Source: JAZKBN01 sp040388605 | Lineage (GTDB): Bacteria; Bacteroidota; Bacteroidia; Cytophagales; Flexibacteraceae | Length of the DNA stretch: 64,000 nt | Direction of reading: 5' to 3' | NCBI GenBank assembly: GCA_040388605.1 | Contig: JAZKBN010000062.1 | Coordinates: 6,245 to 70,244 of the forward strand | Shown here: positions 63,961 through 64,000 of the stretch, piece by piece | Numbering within the stretch: position 1 is the first letter of the stretch | How the letters are laid out: every line of letters begins with the position of its first letter | The notes under the pieces: generated by a model | The model's database searches: none | The model's input: the letters and a program-made list of their open reading frames with translations, nothing else | What the model was told of the DNA's origin: nothing | Position numbers and translations under genes: made by a program

Positions 63961-64000
63961 AAAAGGTTGACAGGATTAGGGTTAAATCCTGAAATTATTT

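Noticed and set aside
1..64000. CRISPR arrays, tRNA or rRNA genes, insertion sequences
   Set aside because: I looked for regular direct repeats, cloverleaf patterns and transposase motifs and found none. The repeats seen are protein-module repeats inside the NHL genes.

Overview
The window looks like a chromosome or metagenome-assembled contig of a Bacteroidota bacterium, probably of the Chitinophagales/Sphingobacteriales type. The signs are several very large secreted proteins with type IX secretion (T9SS) C-terminal sorting domains of types A and B, an ECF sigma factor paired with an envelope protein that ends in a predicted beta-barrel, a PID-CTERM-like small protein, start codons without Shine-Dalgarno sites, and promoters of the Bacteroidota TTG-N18/20-TAnnTTTG kind. 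Two runs of ten N and several frame lesions show it is a draft assembly. No search was run; family names come from reading motifs.

Region 1-3.1 kb: end of an NADP isocitrate dehydrogenase gene, a Nudix hydrolase, an unknown small protein and a Sel1-repeat/DUF805 protein. Region 3.1-13.5 kb is the most interesting part: a minus-strand gene train encoding a vWA-like lipoprotein, a four-helix membrane protein, a tubulin/FtsZ-like GTPase, a 1126-residue protein with an actin/Hsp70-type ATPase domain, a coiled-coil membrane protein and a secreted SNase-like/trypsin-like protease fusion (frameshifted), then two DUF805 membrane proteins. It looks like an envelope-spanning cytoskeletal system that combines a tubulin homologue with an actin homologue. 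Next is a TPR-HTH regulator (13.7-15.7 kb).

Region 16-34.7 kb is dominated by secreted proteins: a 2289-residue IPT/NHL/Ig-like T9SS protein, a PID-CTERM-like small protein, a 1038-residue type B T9SS protein followed by cvpA, an SDR39U1-type epimerase, an ECF sigma factor with a trans-envelope anti-sigma-like/beta-barrel protein, a 533-residue T9SS protein and an Ig-like lipoprotein. Region 35-37.5 kb holds a response regulator, an HPt protein and a CarH-like MerR regulator that has lost its cobalamin ligands.

Region 37.5-41.9 kb is a T9SS-cargo graveyard: an orphan sorting domain, a gene with an in-frame stop, a gene with a lost start and an out-of-frame tail, and then an intact NHL protein. 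Region 42.5-56.4 kb is housekeeping and small accessory genes: TetR plus ABC1 kinase, macro-domain protein, HtrA protease plus Rieske-like lipoprotein, succinate-semialdehyde dehydrogenase, CvfB-like protein, a degenerate DODA-type protein, omega-amidase, BioB, VOC proteins, a HipBA-type toxin-antitoxin pair with a palindromic operator over its promoter, and YciI. Region 56.5-64 kb has a second giant NHL T9SS protein (2138 aa) and a frameshifted membrane/SRPBCC-like gene at the edge.
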